Under the pieces are notes generated by a model. That model was not told the origin of the DNA and searched no databases. It worked only from the letters and a program-made list of their open reading frames with translations. From contig JAMPDJ010000021.1 in the NCBI GenBank assembly GCA_023665805.1, positions 1 through 56,755 of the forward strand: a DNA stretch of 56,755 nucleotides, written 5' to 3'. The position numbers were made by a program, and so were the translations under genes. The stretch comes from Bacteroides sp. GTDB taxonomy: Bacteria; Bacteroidota; Bacteroidia; Bacteroidales; Bacteroidaceae. Every line of letters begins with the position of its first letter. The first letter of the stretch is position 1. Positions 27,081-35,199 of the stretch are shown piece by piece.

Positions 27081-27153
27081 TAACCCGCTCGGGGTTCGAA
27101 CCCGAGACCCCTTCATTAAAAGTGAAGTGCTCTACCAACTGAGCTAGCGAGTC
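27081..27153 (-). tRNA. tRNA-Lys (TTT)
   Basis: A 73-nt cloverleaf on the minus strand. The acceptor is GACTCGC/GCGGGTT with discriminator A. The D arm is AGCTCAGTTGGTAGAGC, the anticodon stem-loop CTTCA-CTTTTAA-TGAAG gives TTT, and the T arm is TCGGG-TTCGAAC-CCCGA. CCA is not encoded. Its 3' end faces the SusCD/RND segment, a position often used as an insertion site by mobile elements. Confidence 0.95.
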
Positions 27154-27189
27154 AACCTGAATTGCTAATCGTTCGTGCGTTAGCGTGTG

Positions 27190-27197
27190 CAAAGGTA
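27190..27197 (-). promoter_or_regulatory. Promoter -7 element of tRNA-Lys
   Basis: The minus strand reads TACCTTTG, 37 nt upstream of the tRNA 5' end, matching TAnnTTTG. Confidence 0.6.
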
Positions 27198-27263
27198 TGA
27201 TAAAAAAACGGTTCTGCCAAGAGAATGTCTCGAAAACTGCCGGTTGTGTATGATAATTGACCT

Positions 27264-27279
27264 TATCTTTGTAACTTTG
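27264..27279 (+). promoter_or_regulatory. Tandem -7 elements before the LysO genes
   Basis: TATCTTTG (27264-27271) and TAACTTTG (27272-27279) lie back to back, both matching the Bacteroides -7 motif. The downstream one would start transcription about 25 nt before the ATG at 27312. Confidence 0.55.
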
Positions 27280-27311
27280 CATGCATGGAATAGCACATAT
27301 ATATAATATAG

Positions 27312-27584
27312 ATGAAGATATTGTTGTTACTTTTACTGAGTATCGGGTGTGGTCTGCTGTTGAGAAATGTCCGGCAGTTGCGTTACTTGCAGTATACATC
27401 CACATGGACTGTGTGGGCGTTGCTCTTGTTTTTCGGCATCGCTTTGGGCGGCAACGATGCCATAGTCGGAAATTTCATTCACTATGGTTTCACTGCCTTT
27501 GTTGTTGCCATTGCCGGAGTGGCCGGCAGCGTGTTGGCGGCATGGGGCGTGAGGATGGCCATGGATAATAAAAGGCGGCGATGA
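27312..27584 (+). CDS. LysO-family lysine exporter, N-terminal subunit
   Basis: A 90-residue membrane protein that matches the N-terminal part of the LysO (YbjE, DUF340) lysine exporter. It has three hydrophobic segments (MKILLLLLLSIGCGLLL, WTVWALLLFFGIALGGND, AFVVAIAGVAGSVLAAWGV). GIALGGND is the family motif. In E. coli LysO is a single chain; in many Bacteroidota the N-terminal region is a separate gene, followed closely by the larger part, as here. The gene lies beside tRNA-Lys, transcribed divergently. Confidence 0.78.
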   Translation: MKILLLLLLSIGCGLLLRNVRQLRYLQYTSTWTVWALLLFFGIALGGNDAIVGNFIHYGFTAFVVAIAGVAGSVLAAWGVRMAMDNKRRR

Positions 27585-27612
27585 TGTTGAGTTGAGCCTG
27601 TATGCGGAATGT

Positions 27613-28254
27613 ATGGATGCGAAGACGATGAAAGACAGTTTGGTGGTATTGGCTTTTTTTGCCATGGGTATAGCTTTAGGCGTTGGAGGTTGCGTGCCTG
27701 CCGAAGCCGTGCCTGCGGACTTGACGGAATGGTTGTTGTATGTCCTGGTGGTGCAGATAGGCATAAGCCTTGGCGCCGGTGGGAGTCTGCGGCGCATAGT
27801 CGCTTCATTCAATCTCCGCAGTCTTGTCTTGCCTTTTGCCACGATAGTTGGAACTTTGGTCTTCACCGCATTGTCCGGTCTGGTCTTGGGAGGATGGAGC
27901 CTTGCGGAATACATGGCCGTGGGTAGTGGTATGGGCTATTATTCGCTTTCCTCTGTGATGATAATAGACATAAAGAGCGGAAGCATTGGCGTACAGGCAG
28001 CAACCCAGTTGGGTGTACTGGCCGTGATGGTGAACATCGTTCGCGAGATGACGTCCTTGGTCTGCGGCCCGTGGTTGGCCCGTGTTTTCGGATGCTATGC
28101 CCCGATGTCTGCTGCGGGAGTGACCTCCATGGATGTGGCGCTGCCCATGATAGTCCGCAGCAGCGGGCAGGAGATGTTTCCAACGGCACTGATGCACGGG
28201 TTGGTGCTGGAGATTAGTGTCCCCCTGTTGGTGACGCTGTTCGCAAGTATGTAA
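27613..28254 (+). CDS. LysO-family lysine exporter, main subunit
   Basis: A 213-residue membrane protein matching the rest of LysO, which exports lysine (and thialysine) across the inner membrane. Family motifs include FFAMGIALGVGG, VVQIGISLGAGG, a central SGMGYYSLSSVMI segment and the C-terminal VTSMDVALPMIVRSSGQEMFP. Six or more hydrophobic helices are present. It begins 28 bp after the N-terminal subunit. The start is uncertain: ATG at 27613 is used, and ATG at 27628 is equally possible. The two chains presumably assemble into one transporter. Confidence 0.8.
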   Translation: MDAKTMKDSLVVLAFFAMGIALGVGGCVPAEAVPADLTEWLLYVLVVQIGISLGAGGSLRRIVASFNLRSLVLPFATIVGTLVFTALSGLVLGGWSLAEYMAVGSGMGYYSLSSVMIIDIKSGSIGVQAATQLGVLAVMVNIVREMTSLVCGPWLARVFGCYAPMSAAGVTSMDVALPMIVRSSGQEMFPTALMHGLVLEISVPLLVTLFASM

Positions 28255-28282
28255 CGGCAGTATTGTTAGATAAAGCATAGAT

Positions 28283-28978
28283 ATGAAGAACCTTGTTGTT
28301 TTGACCGGAGCCGGCATGAGTGCCGAGAGCGGCATCAGCACATTCCGCGATGCCGGAGGGCTGTGGGAGCGTTATCCTGTGATGCAGGTGGCCAGCATTG
28401 AGGGTTATAGACGGAATCCGCAATTGGTGATAGATTTCTATAACGAGCGCCGCCGGCAGCTTACTGAGGTGACCCCAAATGCCGGGCATTTCGGGCTGGC
28501 AGAGTTGGAAAGGAATTTTAATGTCACCGTGGTGACTCAGAACGTCGATAATCTTCACGAGCGTGCAGGTAGCAGCCGCGTTATCCATCTGCATGGCGAA
28601 CTTACCAAGGTGTGTTCCAGTCGCGACCCCTACGACCCTCGCTATATCCGCGAGTTGACACCCGGCAATTTCACTGTCAGGATGGGCGACCTTGCCGGCG
28701 ACGGCAGCCAGCTACGTCCGTTTATCGTGTGGTTCGGAGAAGCCGTGCCACAGATAGAGGTTGCCGTGGACTATGTGGAAAAGGCCGATGTATTCGTCAT
28801 CATAGGCACCTCGTTGAATGTCTATCCCGCGGCAGGTCTGCTGGATTATGTTCCCGGTGATGCCGATGTTTATCTGATAGATCCCAGGCCGGTGGACACG
28901 CATACCGCAAGGCGGATACATGTGATTCAAAAAGGGGCTTCCGAGGGAGTCAAGGAACTGATGAGTCATCTTCTATGA
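28283..28978 (+). CDS. Sirtuin NAD-dependent protein deacylase
   Basis: Soluble enzyme of 231 residues that removes acyl groups from lysine using NAD. The N-terminal NAD-binding motif LTGAGMSAESGISTFRD, the TQNVDNLHERAG motif and the catalytic His in VIHLHGE are present, as is PFIVWFGEAVP and the ribose-binding IGTSLNVYPAA. The four zinc-binding Cys of most sirtuins are missing: after HLHGE only one Cys (KVCSSRD) is seen. This zinc-less form is usual for Bacteroidales members. It follows the LysO genes by 28 bp and could share their transcript. Confidence 0.92.
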   Translation: MKNLVVLTGAGMSAESGISTFRDAGGLWERYPVMQVASIEGYRRNPQLVIDFYNERRRQLTEVTPNAGHFGLAELERNFNVTVVTQNVDNLHERAGSSRVIHLHGELTKVCSSRDPYDPRYIRELTPGNFTVRMGDLAGDGSQLRPFIVWFGEAVPQIEVAVDYVEKADVFVIIGTSLNVYPAAGLLDYVPGDADVYLIDPRPVDTHTARRIHVIQKGASEGVKELMSHLL

Positions 28979-29062
28979 TGTGATGTCCGTGTTCCGTATG
29001 GAGCTGCATTTATTGATAGGCTCGCTTGTCTCCGTGCGGTAGTTGACCATTCCCAAACGCCT

Positions 29063-29147
29063 TGACCATAGTATTGTCGAGGTTTCGTTCATAGTATTGT
29101 CGGGGGCGTGACCATAGTATTGTCGAGGTCTCGTTCATAGTATTGTC
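29063..29147. repeat. Two copies of a 39-bp direct repeat
   Basis: Copies at 29063-29101 and 29109-29147 differ at one base and are separated by GGGGGCG, giving a 46-bp period. Each copy itself contains CATAGTATTGTC twice, so the core appears four times in 81 bases. The array lies between the convergent sirtuin and acetyltransferase genes and does not fold into a hairpin. Two units are too few for a CRISPR call. Confidence 0.9.
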
Positions 29148-29181
29148 AATGTGCCGACAATGCGTGGACCGGATGGCAATG

Positions 29182-29691
29182 TCACGGAGATGACATTCCA
29201 TCCACGTTTGTGGACATGTCGTGGTGATGATCGGGCTGCACTTTCTCCTTCTCCAGGTGAAGTATGGGATATGGCTTGCCTTCGTTGTCCGTGGCGTCCC
29301 GGCCTGTTATGCGGAACCCATGGTGCAGATAGAATCCAAGGGCTTGTTCGTTTTGCTCATTGACATCTATCCTGTACATGCCCTTCTCCCGGCAGGCGAA
29401 GCGCAACAGCATCGAGCCGTATCCCTTGCCCATGTCGTCGGGATGGACAAAAAGCATTTCCACCATCTCGGTGCTTAGGCCTATGAATGCACGGCATTCC
29501 CCTTGCGCGTTGTGTATGGCATATAGGTCCACGTGCGGCATGTACAGGCTTGACAGCCTACTGTGGTAGAAGTCGATGTCTTCTTCGCTCAGGAAATGGT
29601 GTGTGGCGCGTACCGAAGCCAGCCACACCCGGGTCATGGACACGTAGTCGTAGCAAGGTTCTATACGTGTGCACTGGTTGTCATATATCAT
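29182..29691 (-). CDS. GNAT-family N-acetyltransferase, YjaB-like
   Basis: A 169-residue acetyl-CoA-dependent transferase. The full N-terminus matches E. coli YjaB in layout: WLASVRATHHFLSEEDI. Next come the acetyl-CoA-binding loop EMLFVHPDDMGKGYGSMLL (the R/QxxGxG/A signature is KGYGS here) and the conserved VNEQNEQALGFYLHHGFRITGR, ending with GKPYPILHL. The final 20 residues are a His/Asp-rich tail absent in YjaB. The natural substrate is unknown. A -7 motif (TAACTTTG, minus strand 29699-29706) lies so close to the ATG that the mRNA would be almost leaderless. Confidence 0.87.
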   Translation of the reverse strand: MIYDNQCTRIEPCYDYVSMTRVWLASVRATHHFLSEEDIDFYHSRLSSLYMPHVDLYAIHNAQGECRAFIGLSTEMVEMLFVHPDDMGKGYGSMLLRFACREKGMYRIDVNEQNEQALGFYLHHGFRITGRDATDNEGKPYPILHLEKEKVQPDHHHDMSTNVDGMSSP

Positions 29692-29698
29692 AGAAGTA

Positions 29699-29706
29699 CA
29701 AAGTTA
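29699..29706 (-). promoter_or_regulatory. Promoter -7 element of the acetyltransferase gene
   Basis: The minus strand reads TAACTTTG, 7 bp before the start codon, so the predicted transcript starts at or a few bases before the ATG. Confidence 0.5.
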
Positions 29707-29771
29707 ATGCAAAATTATCGTCCTACGGTGAGATTTGACGGTATCCGTGTCGGCATATGCAATTTTTTGCG

Positions 29772-29779
29772 TATTTTTG
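29772..29779 (+). promoter_or_regulatory. Promoter -7 element upstream of the biotin operon
   Basis: TATTTTTG matches TAnnTTTG. The predicted start is near 29786, exactly where the small Arg-rich reading frame begins and about 520 nt before bioB. No other good -7 motif was seen closer to bioB. Confidence 0.5.
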
Positions 29780-29785
29780 CGCCCG

Positions 29786-30286
29786 ATGAAGCACACACAC
29801 ACCTACAGACCCGCTGTTTTCCGCTTCCGTCGATGGAGCAGGAAAGGGTATGCCGTATTCAGCAGTCTGGGCAAGTTGGTGACCATAGGCCGTGGGTGCA
29901 AGAGCATAGCGGACGCGTCCCTGCGCAAGTCGGGCATGATGCCCATTTCCTCGTGCATGATATGTGGCGAACGTTGCGTGGAGGATGAGAATTGCCCGCC
30001 AGGCGATACGTTAGACTCACAGTTGCCCTGCTCCTTATCTGTGGTTATGGCCTCAGGCGTGCTGGTCGTGCCTTGTCACAATTGCGAGGCCGCGTCTTGC
30101 GCTCCCTGCTCGTCTGTCGTATTGCCAGAGGAGGGAGACAACACATATGGATTTTTCACAACCGCAATGCATACAGCGCGGATGATGCCAATGAAGATTG
30201 AAGGGCGTCATCCGCGCTGTTTGTATTTCTGTCTGTGCGCACCACGGCCGGAAATGATATTTTCCAATACCTGCTTATTGGCTTAA
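29786..30286 (+). CDS. Small Arg-rich/Cys-rich protein upstream of bioB
   Basis: Uncertain 166-codon gene. The first 50 residues have the pattern FRFRRWSRKGYAVFSSLGKLVTIG then ADASLRKSG, which I recall as a recurrent Bacteroidales leader-like motif found near vitamin-uptake receptors; this part is probably real. The rest is Cys-rich (ICGERCVEDENCPP, CHNCEAASCAPC) and of unknown nature, and the true stop may be reached by a short product if the frame is disturbed. The predicted transcript would begin at the ATG itself. It is followed by the biotin operon, so it may be a regulatory leader or a small partner protein. No function is assigned. Confidence 0.45.
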   Translation: MKHTHTYRPAVFRFRRWSRKGYAVFSSLGKLVTIGRGCKSIADASLRKSGMMPISSCMICGERCVEDENCPPGDTLDSQLPCSLSVVMASGVLVVPCHNCEAASCAPCSSVVLPEEGDNTYGFFTTAMHTARMMPMKIEGRHPRCLYFCLCAPRPEMIFSNTCLLA

Positions 30287-30307
30287 ACATAAAAAAAGAA
30301 TAACATA

Positions 30308-31264
30308 ATGATTGCTTTTCTGAAAGACAAAGTGCTGCAAGGTCATGCCATAACCAAGGATGAGGCTATGGCCTTGGCCCATGAAGCCGAGGACGAGGCT
30401 CTTTATGATGCCGCGCATGAACTTACCTCGGCCTTGGCCTCCAGGCGTTTCGACATGTGTTCCATACTGAATGCCAAGTCTGGCCTGTGCAGTGAGGACT
30501 GCAAATGGTGCGCCCAGTCGGCACATCACCATACGGGCGTGAATGTCTACGGCCTGGTGCCGCAGGAACAGTGCATAGCGGCCGCCCGTGCCAACGAGGT
30601 TGAAGGAGTATGTCGTTTCTCGTTGGTTACCAGTGGACGACGACCGACTGACAGCGAGGTGGAACAGTTGTGCCAACGGGTGCGTGGCATACGCAGGGAG
30701 TGCAAGATAGAGGTATGTGCCTCGTTGGGACTGCTTGCCGAGGCGCAATTGTCACGGCTGAGGGAAGCCGGCGTAACGCGTTATCATTGCAATCTCGAGA
30801 CTGCCCCTTCCTATTTTCCAAGCCTTTGCACCACTCACACCCAGGAACAGAAGATAGAGACCATCATGGCCGCCCGTCGTGTGGGTATGGACATCTGTTG
30901 CGGTGGTATCATAGGCATGGGCGAGAGCATGGACCAAAGGATAGAACTGGCCTTTGCCCTGCGTTCGTTGGAGGTGAAATCCATTCCCGTCAATCTCCTG
31001 CACCCGATTCCAGGTACTCGATTGGAGGGAACGCCCCTGCTTCCGGACAGGGATGTGCTGCGCACCATTGCCTTGTTCCGCTTTATTCATCCGGAGGCGT
31101 ATCTGCGTCTGGCCGGCGGACGTGCGCGGTTGAGCGAGGAGACCCTGCGCAAGGCCATGTACATAGGCATCAACGCAGCCATAGTCGGTGATCTGCTGAC
31201 TACCATAGGCTCAAGTGTCAGTGAAGACAAAGAACGCATAAAATCCATCGGTTATGAAATATGA
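30308..31264 (+). CDS. bioB: Biotin synthase
   Basis: Radical SAM enzyme that inserts sulfur into dethiobiotin, the last step of biotin synthesis. The 318-residue protein has the cluster motif CSEDCKWC (Cys61, Cys65, Cys68) after [10 protein letters not shown], the conserved ASLGLL and [12 protein letters not shown] segments, GGIIGMGE, and [10 protein letters not shown] near the C-terminus. It opens a tight operon B-A-F-G-C-D; its stop overlaps the bioA start by 11 bases. The 5' leader of about 520 nt has no BirA site that I can recognise. Confidence 0.96.
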   Translation: MIAFLKDKVLQGHAITKDEAMALAHEAEDEALYDAAHELTSALASRRFDMCSILNAKSGLCSEDCKWCAQSAHHHTGVNVYGLVPQEQCIAAARANEVEGVCRFSLVTSGRRPTDSEVEQLCQRVRGIRRECKIEVCASLGLLAEAQLSRLREAGVTRYHCNLETAPSYFPSLCTTHTQEQKIETIMAARRVGMDICCGGIIGMGESMDQRIELAFALRSLEVKSIPVNLLHPIPGTRLEGTPLLPDRDVLRTIALFRFIHPEAYLRLAGGRARLSEETLRKAMYIGINAAIVGDLLTTIGSSVSEDKERIKSIGYEI

Positions 31265-32564
31265 ATACACTCCCGATGCCTTCGACCTCAGGCATCTTTG
31301 GCACCCTTATACATCTGCAACTCATCCACTGCCCACGTACAAAGTGGTGCGTGCACAGGGTTGTGTCCTTACCCTTGACGACGGCACCCGCCTGGTGGAC
31401 GGAATGTCGTCGTGGTGGTGTGCCGTGCACGGCTACAACCACCCTGTGCTCAACCGTGCCGTGGAGGAACAACTGTCTTGCATGTCGCACGTGATGTTCG
31501 GAGGCATCACCCATGACCCCGCAATCGAGTTGGGACGCCTCCTCCTTGGCATAGTTCCGCCGTCGATGCAGCGGATATTCTATGCCGACAGCGGTTCCGT
31601 GGCCGTGGAAGTGGCATTGAAGATGGCCGTGCAGTACCAGTATGCCAAGGGATGTTCCTGCAAGTCCAACTTCGTGACCATACGCAGGGGATACCATGGC
31701 GATACATGGAATGCCATGTCGGTCTGCGACCCTGTCACCGGCATGCACGGCCTGTTCGGCAGTTCCCTGCCGGTGCGCTATTTTGTACCTTCACCGGAGA
31801 GCAGGTTCGGGGGAGAGTGGAATCCCGAGGACATGCGCCCGTTGCAGGAAATGCTGGAGCGGCATCATCGGGAATTGGCCGCCCTCATTCTCGAACCCGT
31901 GGTCCAGGGAGCCGGTGGCATGTGGTTCTATCATCCGCAGTACCTTCGCGAGGCGGCTGCATTGTGCCGACGCTATGGCATACTGCTGATTTTCGATGAG
32001 ATAGCTACGGGTTTCGGGCGTACAGGTCGCCTGTTCGCTTGGGAACATGCCGGAGTGGAGCCGGACATCATGTGCATAGGCAAGGCTCTCACAGGCGGAT
32101 ATATGACGTTCTCTGCCGTGCTGGCCACCGACAATGTTGCCGAGACCATATCCGACGGCTATCCCGGCGCCTTCATGCACGGTCCCACGTTCATGGGCAA
32201 TCCGTTGGCATGTGCCGTGGCCCGCGCTTCTGTGCAACTGCTCCTGTCGTCGGGATGGCAGGAGAACGTACGACGCATAGAACGGCAGCTAAGCACAGGA
32301 CTGGCCGCGGCCCGGGTCCTGCCACAGGTGTCCGATGTGCGCGTCCTGGGAGCTATCGGTGTCGTGGAAACAATTGACGAGGTTGACATGGCCTGGATAC
32401 AGAGGCGTTTTGTGGAGGAGGGCGTATGGGTGCGTCCATTCGGACGGTTGGTATACATCATGCCCCCGTTTGTTATCACAGATGAGGAACTGCATAGCTT
32501 GATACGGGCCGTGGTGAAGGTGGTTGGCGAGATGCCGGTACCGGGTATGGCTTACAATAGATAG
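31254..32564 (+). CDS. bioA: Adenosylmethionine-8-amino-7-oxononanoate aminotransferase
   Basis: PLP enzyme that transfers an amino group from S-adenosylmethionine to 8-amino-7-oxononanoate, giving 7,8-diaminopelargonate. The 436-residue class III aminotransferase shows LWHPYTSA at the N-terminus, [33 protein letters not shown], the cofactor-binding [15 protein letters not shown] and the Schiff-base Lys in [11 protein letters not shown]. The [13 protein letters not shown] segment near the C-terminus is typical of BioA. It ends 7 bp before bioF. Confidence 0.96.
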   Translation: MKYEYTPDAFDLRHLWHPYTSATHPLPTYKVVRAQGCVLTLDDGTRLVDGMSSWWCAVHGYNHPVLNRAVEEQLSCMSHVMFGGITHDPAIELGRLLLGIVPPSMQRIFYADSGSVAVEVALKMAVQYQYAKGCSCKSNFVTIRRGYHGDTWNAMSVCDPVTGMHGLFGSSLPVRYFVPSPESRFGGEWNPEDMRPLQEMLERHHRELAALILEPVVQGAGGMWFYHPQYLREAAALCRRYGILLIFDEIATGFGRTGRLFAWEHAGVEPDIMCIGKALTGGYMTFSAVLATDNVAETISDGYPGAFMHGPTFMGNPLACAVARASVQLLLSSGWQENVRRIERQLSTGLAAARVLPQVSDVRVLGAIGVVETIDEVDMAWIQRRFVEEGVWVRPFGRLVYIMPPFVITDEELHSLIRAVVKVVGEMPVPGMAYNR

Positions 32565-32571
32565 AGGAATC

Positions 32572-33726
32572 ATGACAGACGCTTATTCTTATTATGGAGA
32601 AACGTTGCAGGCTCTGCGGGAACAGGGGAATCTGCGTAGCCTGCCTGCAGTGGTGCACGACGGACAACGGATAGAAATCGGCGGGCATATCATGCTCAAT
32701 CTGTCCTCTAACGACTACCTGGGGTTGGCTTCGGACACAGGACTGCAAGAGGAGTTCCTCGGGAATGCGAATGTGGCGGACCGTTTGTTGTCGGCCTCCT
32801 CTTCGCGCCTGCTCACGGGCAACTTCAGTGTGTGTGGCAGGTTGGAAAGACTGTTGGCCGGACTTTTCCGAAGGGAATCCGCTCTTGTCTTCAGCAGCGG
32901 TTATCACATGAATACGGGTATACTGCCTGCCGTGGCCGATGCCCATACCTTGATACTGGCCGACAAGCTGGTGCATGCAAGCATCATAGACGGCATAAGG
33001 CTGTCGCATGCAAAATGCATACGCTTCCGGCATCAGGACTACGGGCAATTGGAGCGCCTTTTAGGACAGTACCATGGGATGTATGGGCGTATAATCATAG
33101 TTACCGAAAGCATCTTCAGCATGGATGGTGACATTGCCCCATTGGCGCACCTCGTGGAGTTGAAGAGGCGTTATCCCGGAGTGATGCTGTACGTTGATGA
33201 GGCGCATGCCATAGGGGCGAGGGGACGCACTGGTCTGGGCATAGCCGAGGAACAGGACTGCATACGGGAAATCGATTTTCTTTGCGGCACGTTTGGCAAG
33301 GCCTTGGCTTCCGTTGGCGCATATGTCGTGTGCGAAGGGGTGATGCGCGATTTTCTGGTCAACCGCATGCGCACCCTCATCTTTACTACCGCTCTGCCGC
33401 CCTTGAATGTGGCATGGACTCATTTCGTGGTGGAGCGTTTGGCTGATATGACCGGCCGCAGGGAGCACTTGGCCTTGCTTTCCCGTCGACTGCTGGATGC
33501 CATACGTGCCCGTGGGATGGAGTGTGTGTCCGACAGTCATATCATACCTTATATAATAGGTGACAGCCACGATGCCGTGCTGAAGGCGGAGGCTTTGCAA
33601 AGGCATGGATTCTATGTCCTGCCTGTGAGACCGCCAACGGTACCCGAGGGAACGTCCCGGTTGCGCTTCTCGTTGACAGCGTGTCTGGAACGCCAAGACA
33701 TTGACGGGCTTGTACAAAGTCTTTAG
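32572..33726 (+). CDS. bioF: 8-amino-7-oxononanoate synthase
   Basis: PLP enzyme that condenses pimeloyl-ACP (or CoA) with alanine. The 384-residue protein shows LNLSSNDYLGLA, SSSRLLTGNF, the cofactor contacts VDEAHAIGARGRTGLG and the Schiff-base Lys in GTFGKALASVGAY. The ATG at 32572 was chosen because it gives the normal start; an upstream Met at 32524 lies inside bioA and adds 16 odd residues. It overlaps the front of the bioG reading frame region but not the chosen bioG start. Confidence 0.95.
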   Translation: MTDAYSYYGETLQALREQGNLRSLPAVVHDGQRIEIGGHIMLNLSSNDYLGLASDTGLQEEFLGNANVADRLLSASSSRLLTGNFSVCGRLERLLAGLFRRESALVFSSGYHMNTGILPAVADAHTLILADKLVHASIIDGIRLSHAKCIRFRHQDYGQLERLLGQYHGMYGRIIIVTESIFSMDGDIAPLAHLVELKRRYPGVMLYVDEAHAIGARGRTGLGIAEEQDCIREIDFLCGTFGKALASVGAYVVCEGVMRDFLVNRMRTLIFTTALPPLNVAWTHFVVERLADMTGRREHLALLSRRLLDAIRARGMECVSDSHIIPYIIGDSHDAVLKAEALQRHGFYVLPVRPPTVPEGTSRLRFSLTACLERQDIDGLVQSL

Positions 33727-33772
33727 CCTGGCATACGGGATGAAGAACTATGAAATCAGGTACACAGGCAAT

Positions 33773-34447
33773 ATGAAACAACTATTTATAAGACGCAGTG
33801 ACCGCGAGCGGCTGATGCTGTTCTTTGGCGGTTGGGGTACGGATGAGAGGTTATTGGATTTCCCGTTGCCGGAGAACGGCATGGACATCATGCTATGCTG
33901 CGACTATCGTTCCTTGGATTTCGATGTCTCTCTGGTGACACGATACAGGAGTATAAGCCTGCTGGCATGGTCCATGGGTGTGTGGGTTGCCGACCATGTG
34001 CTTGGGGGCATGCCGTTGCCGTTGGAACGTAAGGTGGCGTTCAATGGAACGCAATTTCCTATGGATGATGCCAGGGGTATACCGGTGAATGTGTTCAAAG
34101 GTACGCTGGATGGCTTCTCTGAAACGGTGCTGGCCAAGTTCCGCAGGCGCATGTGTGCCAGCAGCGAAAGCCTGCACAGGTTCATGGAGCATGCCCCGCG
34201 GCGTTGTGCCGGGGAACTGCGGGAAGAGTTGCAGTCGTTGTATGACAGCGTGACGCAATCTGTTGTTCATAATCGGTTGGGCTGGGACAAGGCTGTGGTA
34301 GGGCAATGCGACCGCATCTTCCCTCCAGGCAATCAACTTGCTGCATGGCATGACATGGCAGAAGTGCAGGTGGTGGATGCTGCCCACTATGATGCCGCCT
34401 GGATACGACAACTAATCACTGAAACTGACCCATGGACAAGGAATTGA
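33773..34447 (+). CDS. bioG: Pimeloyl-ACP methyl ester esterase BioG
   Basis: Alpha/beta hydrolase that removes the methyl group from pimeloyl-ACP methyl ester and so ends the BioC-started synthesis. The 224-residue BioG-type protein shows the opening LMLFFGGWGTDE, the nucleophile Ser in LLAWSMGVW, LPLERKVAFNGTQFPMD and the catalytic His in VVDAAHYDAAW. The start at 33773 matches the usual BioG N-terminus; an ATG at 33740 would add 11 residues. It overlaps bioC by 16 bases. BioG replaces the BioH found in enterobacteria. Confidence 0.92.
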   Translation: MKQLFIRRSDRERLMLFFGGWGTDERLLDFPLPENGMDIMLCCDYRSLDFDVSLVTRYRSISLLAWSMGVWVADHVLGGMPLPLERKVAFNGTQFPMDDARGIPVNVFKGTLDGFSETVLAKFRRRMCASSESLHRFMEHAPRRCAGELREELQSLYDSVTQSVVHNRLGWDKAVVGQCDRIFPPGNQLAAWHDMAEVQVVDAAHYDAAWIRQLITETDPWTRN

Positions 34448-35199
34448 TAAAACAACGTTTTGCCCGTGCCTCCTCCACGTATTCTCGCGAGGCCACGGTT
34501 CAGCAGCAAGTGGCTGTACGGTTGGCCGAGATGGTGAACCGCCATGTTCCGCCTTCCTGGCACGGGTGCGTGTGGGAAGTGGGATGCGGCACGGGGCTGT
34601 TTACCCGGGCATATCTGCAGGTGCGGACACCTGGACAGATGTGGCTGAATGACATTTGTCCGGAGATGGAGACGTGTCTGGCTCCGCTTTTGTCGGAACG
34701 GGTACGTTTCTCTGCTGCCGATGCCGAGAAGGTCAGGCCTCCGCGGGGAGTCAGCTTGATTGTATCATGTTCGGCGTTGCAATGGTTCGATTCGCCGCTA
34801 TGCTTCCTGCAACGTTGTCGCGAGGCCTTGCTTCCAAGGGGCTATATGGCCATAGCGACTTTCGGACAGGACAATTTTCATGAAATACGAAGCCTGACTG
34901 GGACAGGTCTCGTTTACAGGACACAGGGAGAATGGCAACGCGACCTTGAGGGGATGGGCTTCAGGGTGTTGCAGGCGATGGAGGAGAAGATTACCGTCTG
35001 GTTGCCCTCGCCGACGGAGGTGCTGAGACATCTCAGGCAAACCGGTGTCGCTGGCATACAACGCCAGACCTGGACGAGGGAACGCCTGGCATCCTTTGCA
35101 CGCGAATACAATCGCTGTTTTGCGAACCGGGATGGACTGGTTCCATTGACTTACAATCCAATTTACTTGATACTTGAAACAAATGAAGACGATGATTGA
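34432..35199 (+). CDS. bioC: Malonyl-ACP O-methyltransferase
   Basis: SAM-dependent methyltransferase that masks the free carboxyl of malonyl-ACP so that fatty-acid enzymes can extend it to pimelate. The 255-residue protein has the BioC opening KQRFARASSTYSREATVQQ, motif I VWEVGCGTGLFTRAYL, and a later CSALQWFDSPL typical of the family. Its start lies within bioG and its end within bioD, so the operon is translationally coupled throughout. Confidence 0.94.
   Translation: MDKELIKQRFARASSTYSREATVQQQVAVRLAEMVNRHVPPSWHGCVWEVGCGTGLFTRAYLQVRTPGQMWLNDICPEMETCLAPLLSERVRFSAADAEKVRPPRGVSLIVSCSALQWFDSPLCFLQRCREALLPRGYMAIATFGQDNFHEIRSLTGTGLVYRTQGEWQRDLEGMGFRVLQAMEEKITVWLPSPTEVLRHLRQTGVAGIQRQTWTRERLASFAREYNRCFANRDGLVPLTYNPIYLILETNEDDD

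Noticed and set aside
27154..27311. Lysine riboswitch before the LysO genes
   Set aside because: The transcribed leader is only about 25-40 nt, far shorter than a lysine riboswitch, and no matching structure is seen.
29063..29147. CRISPR array
   Set aside because: Only two repeats with a 7-base spacer, and no cas genes in the window.
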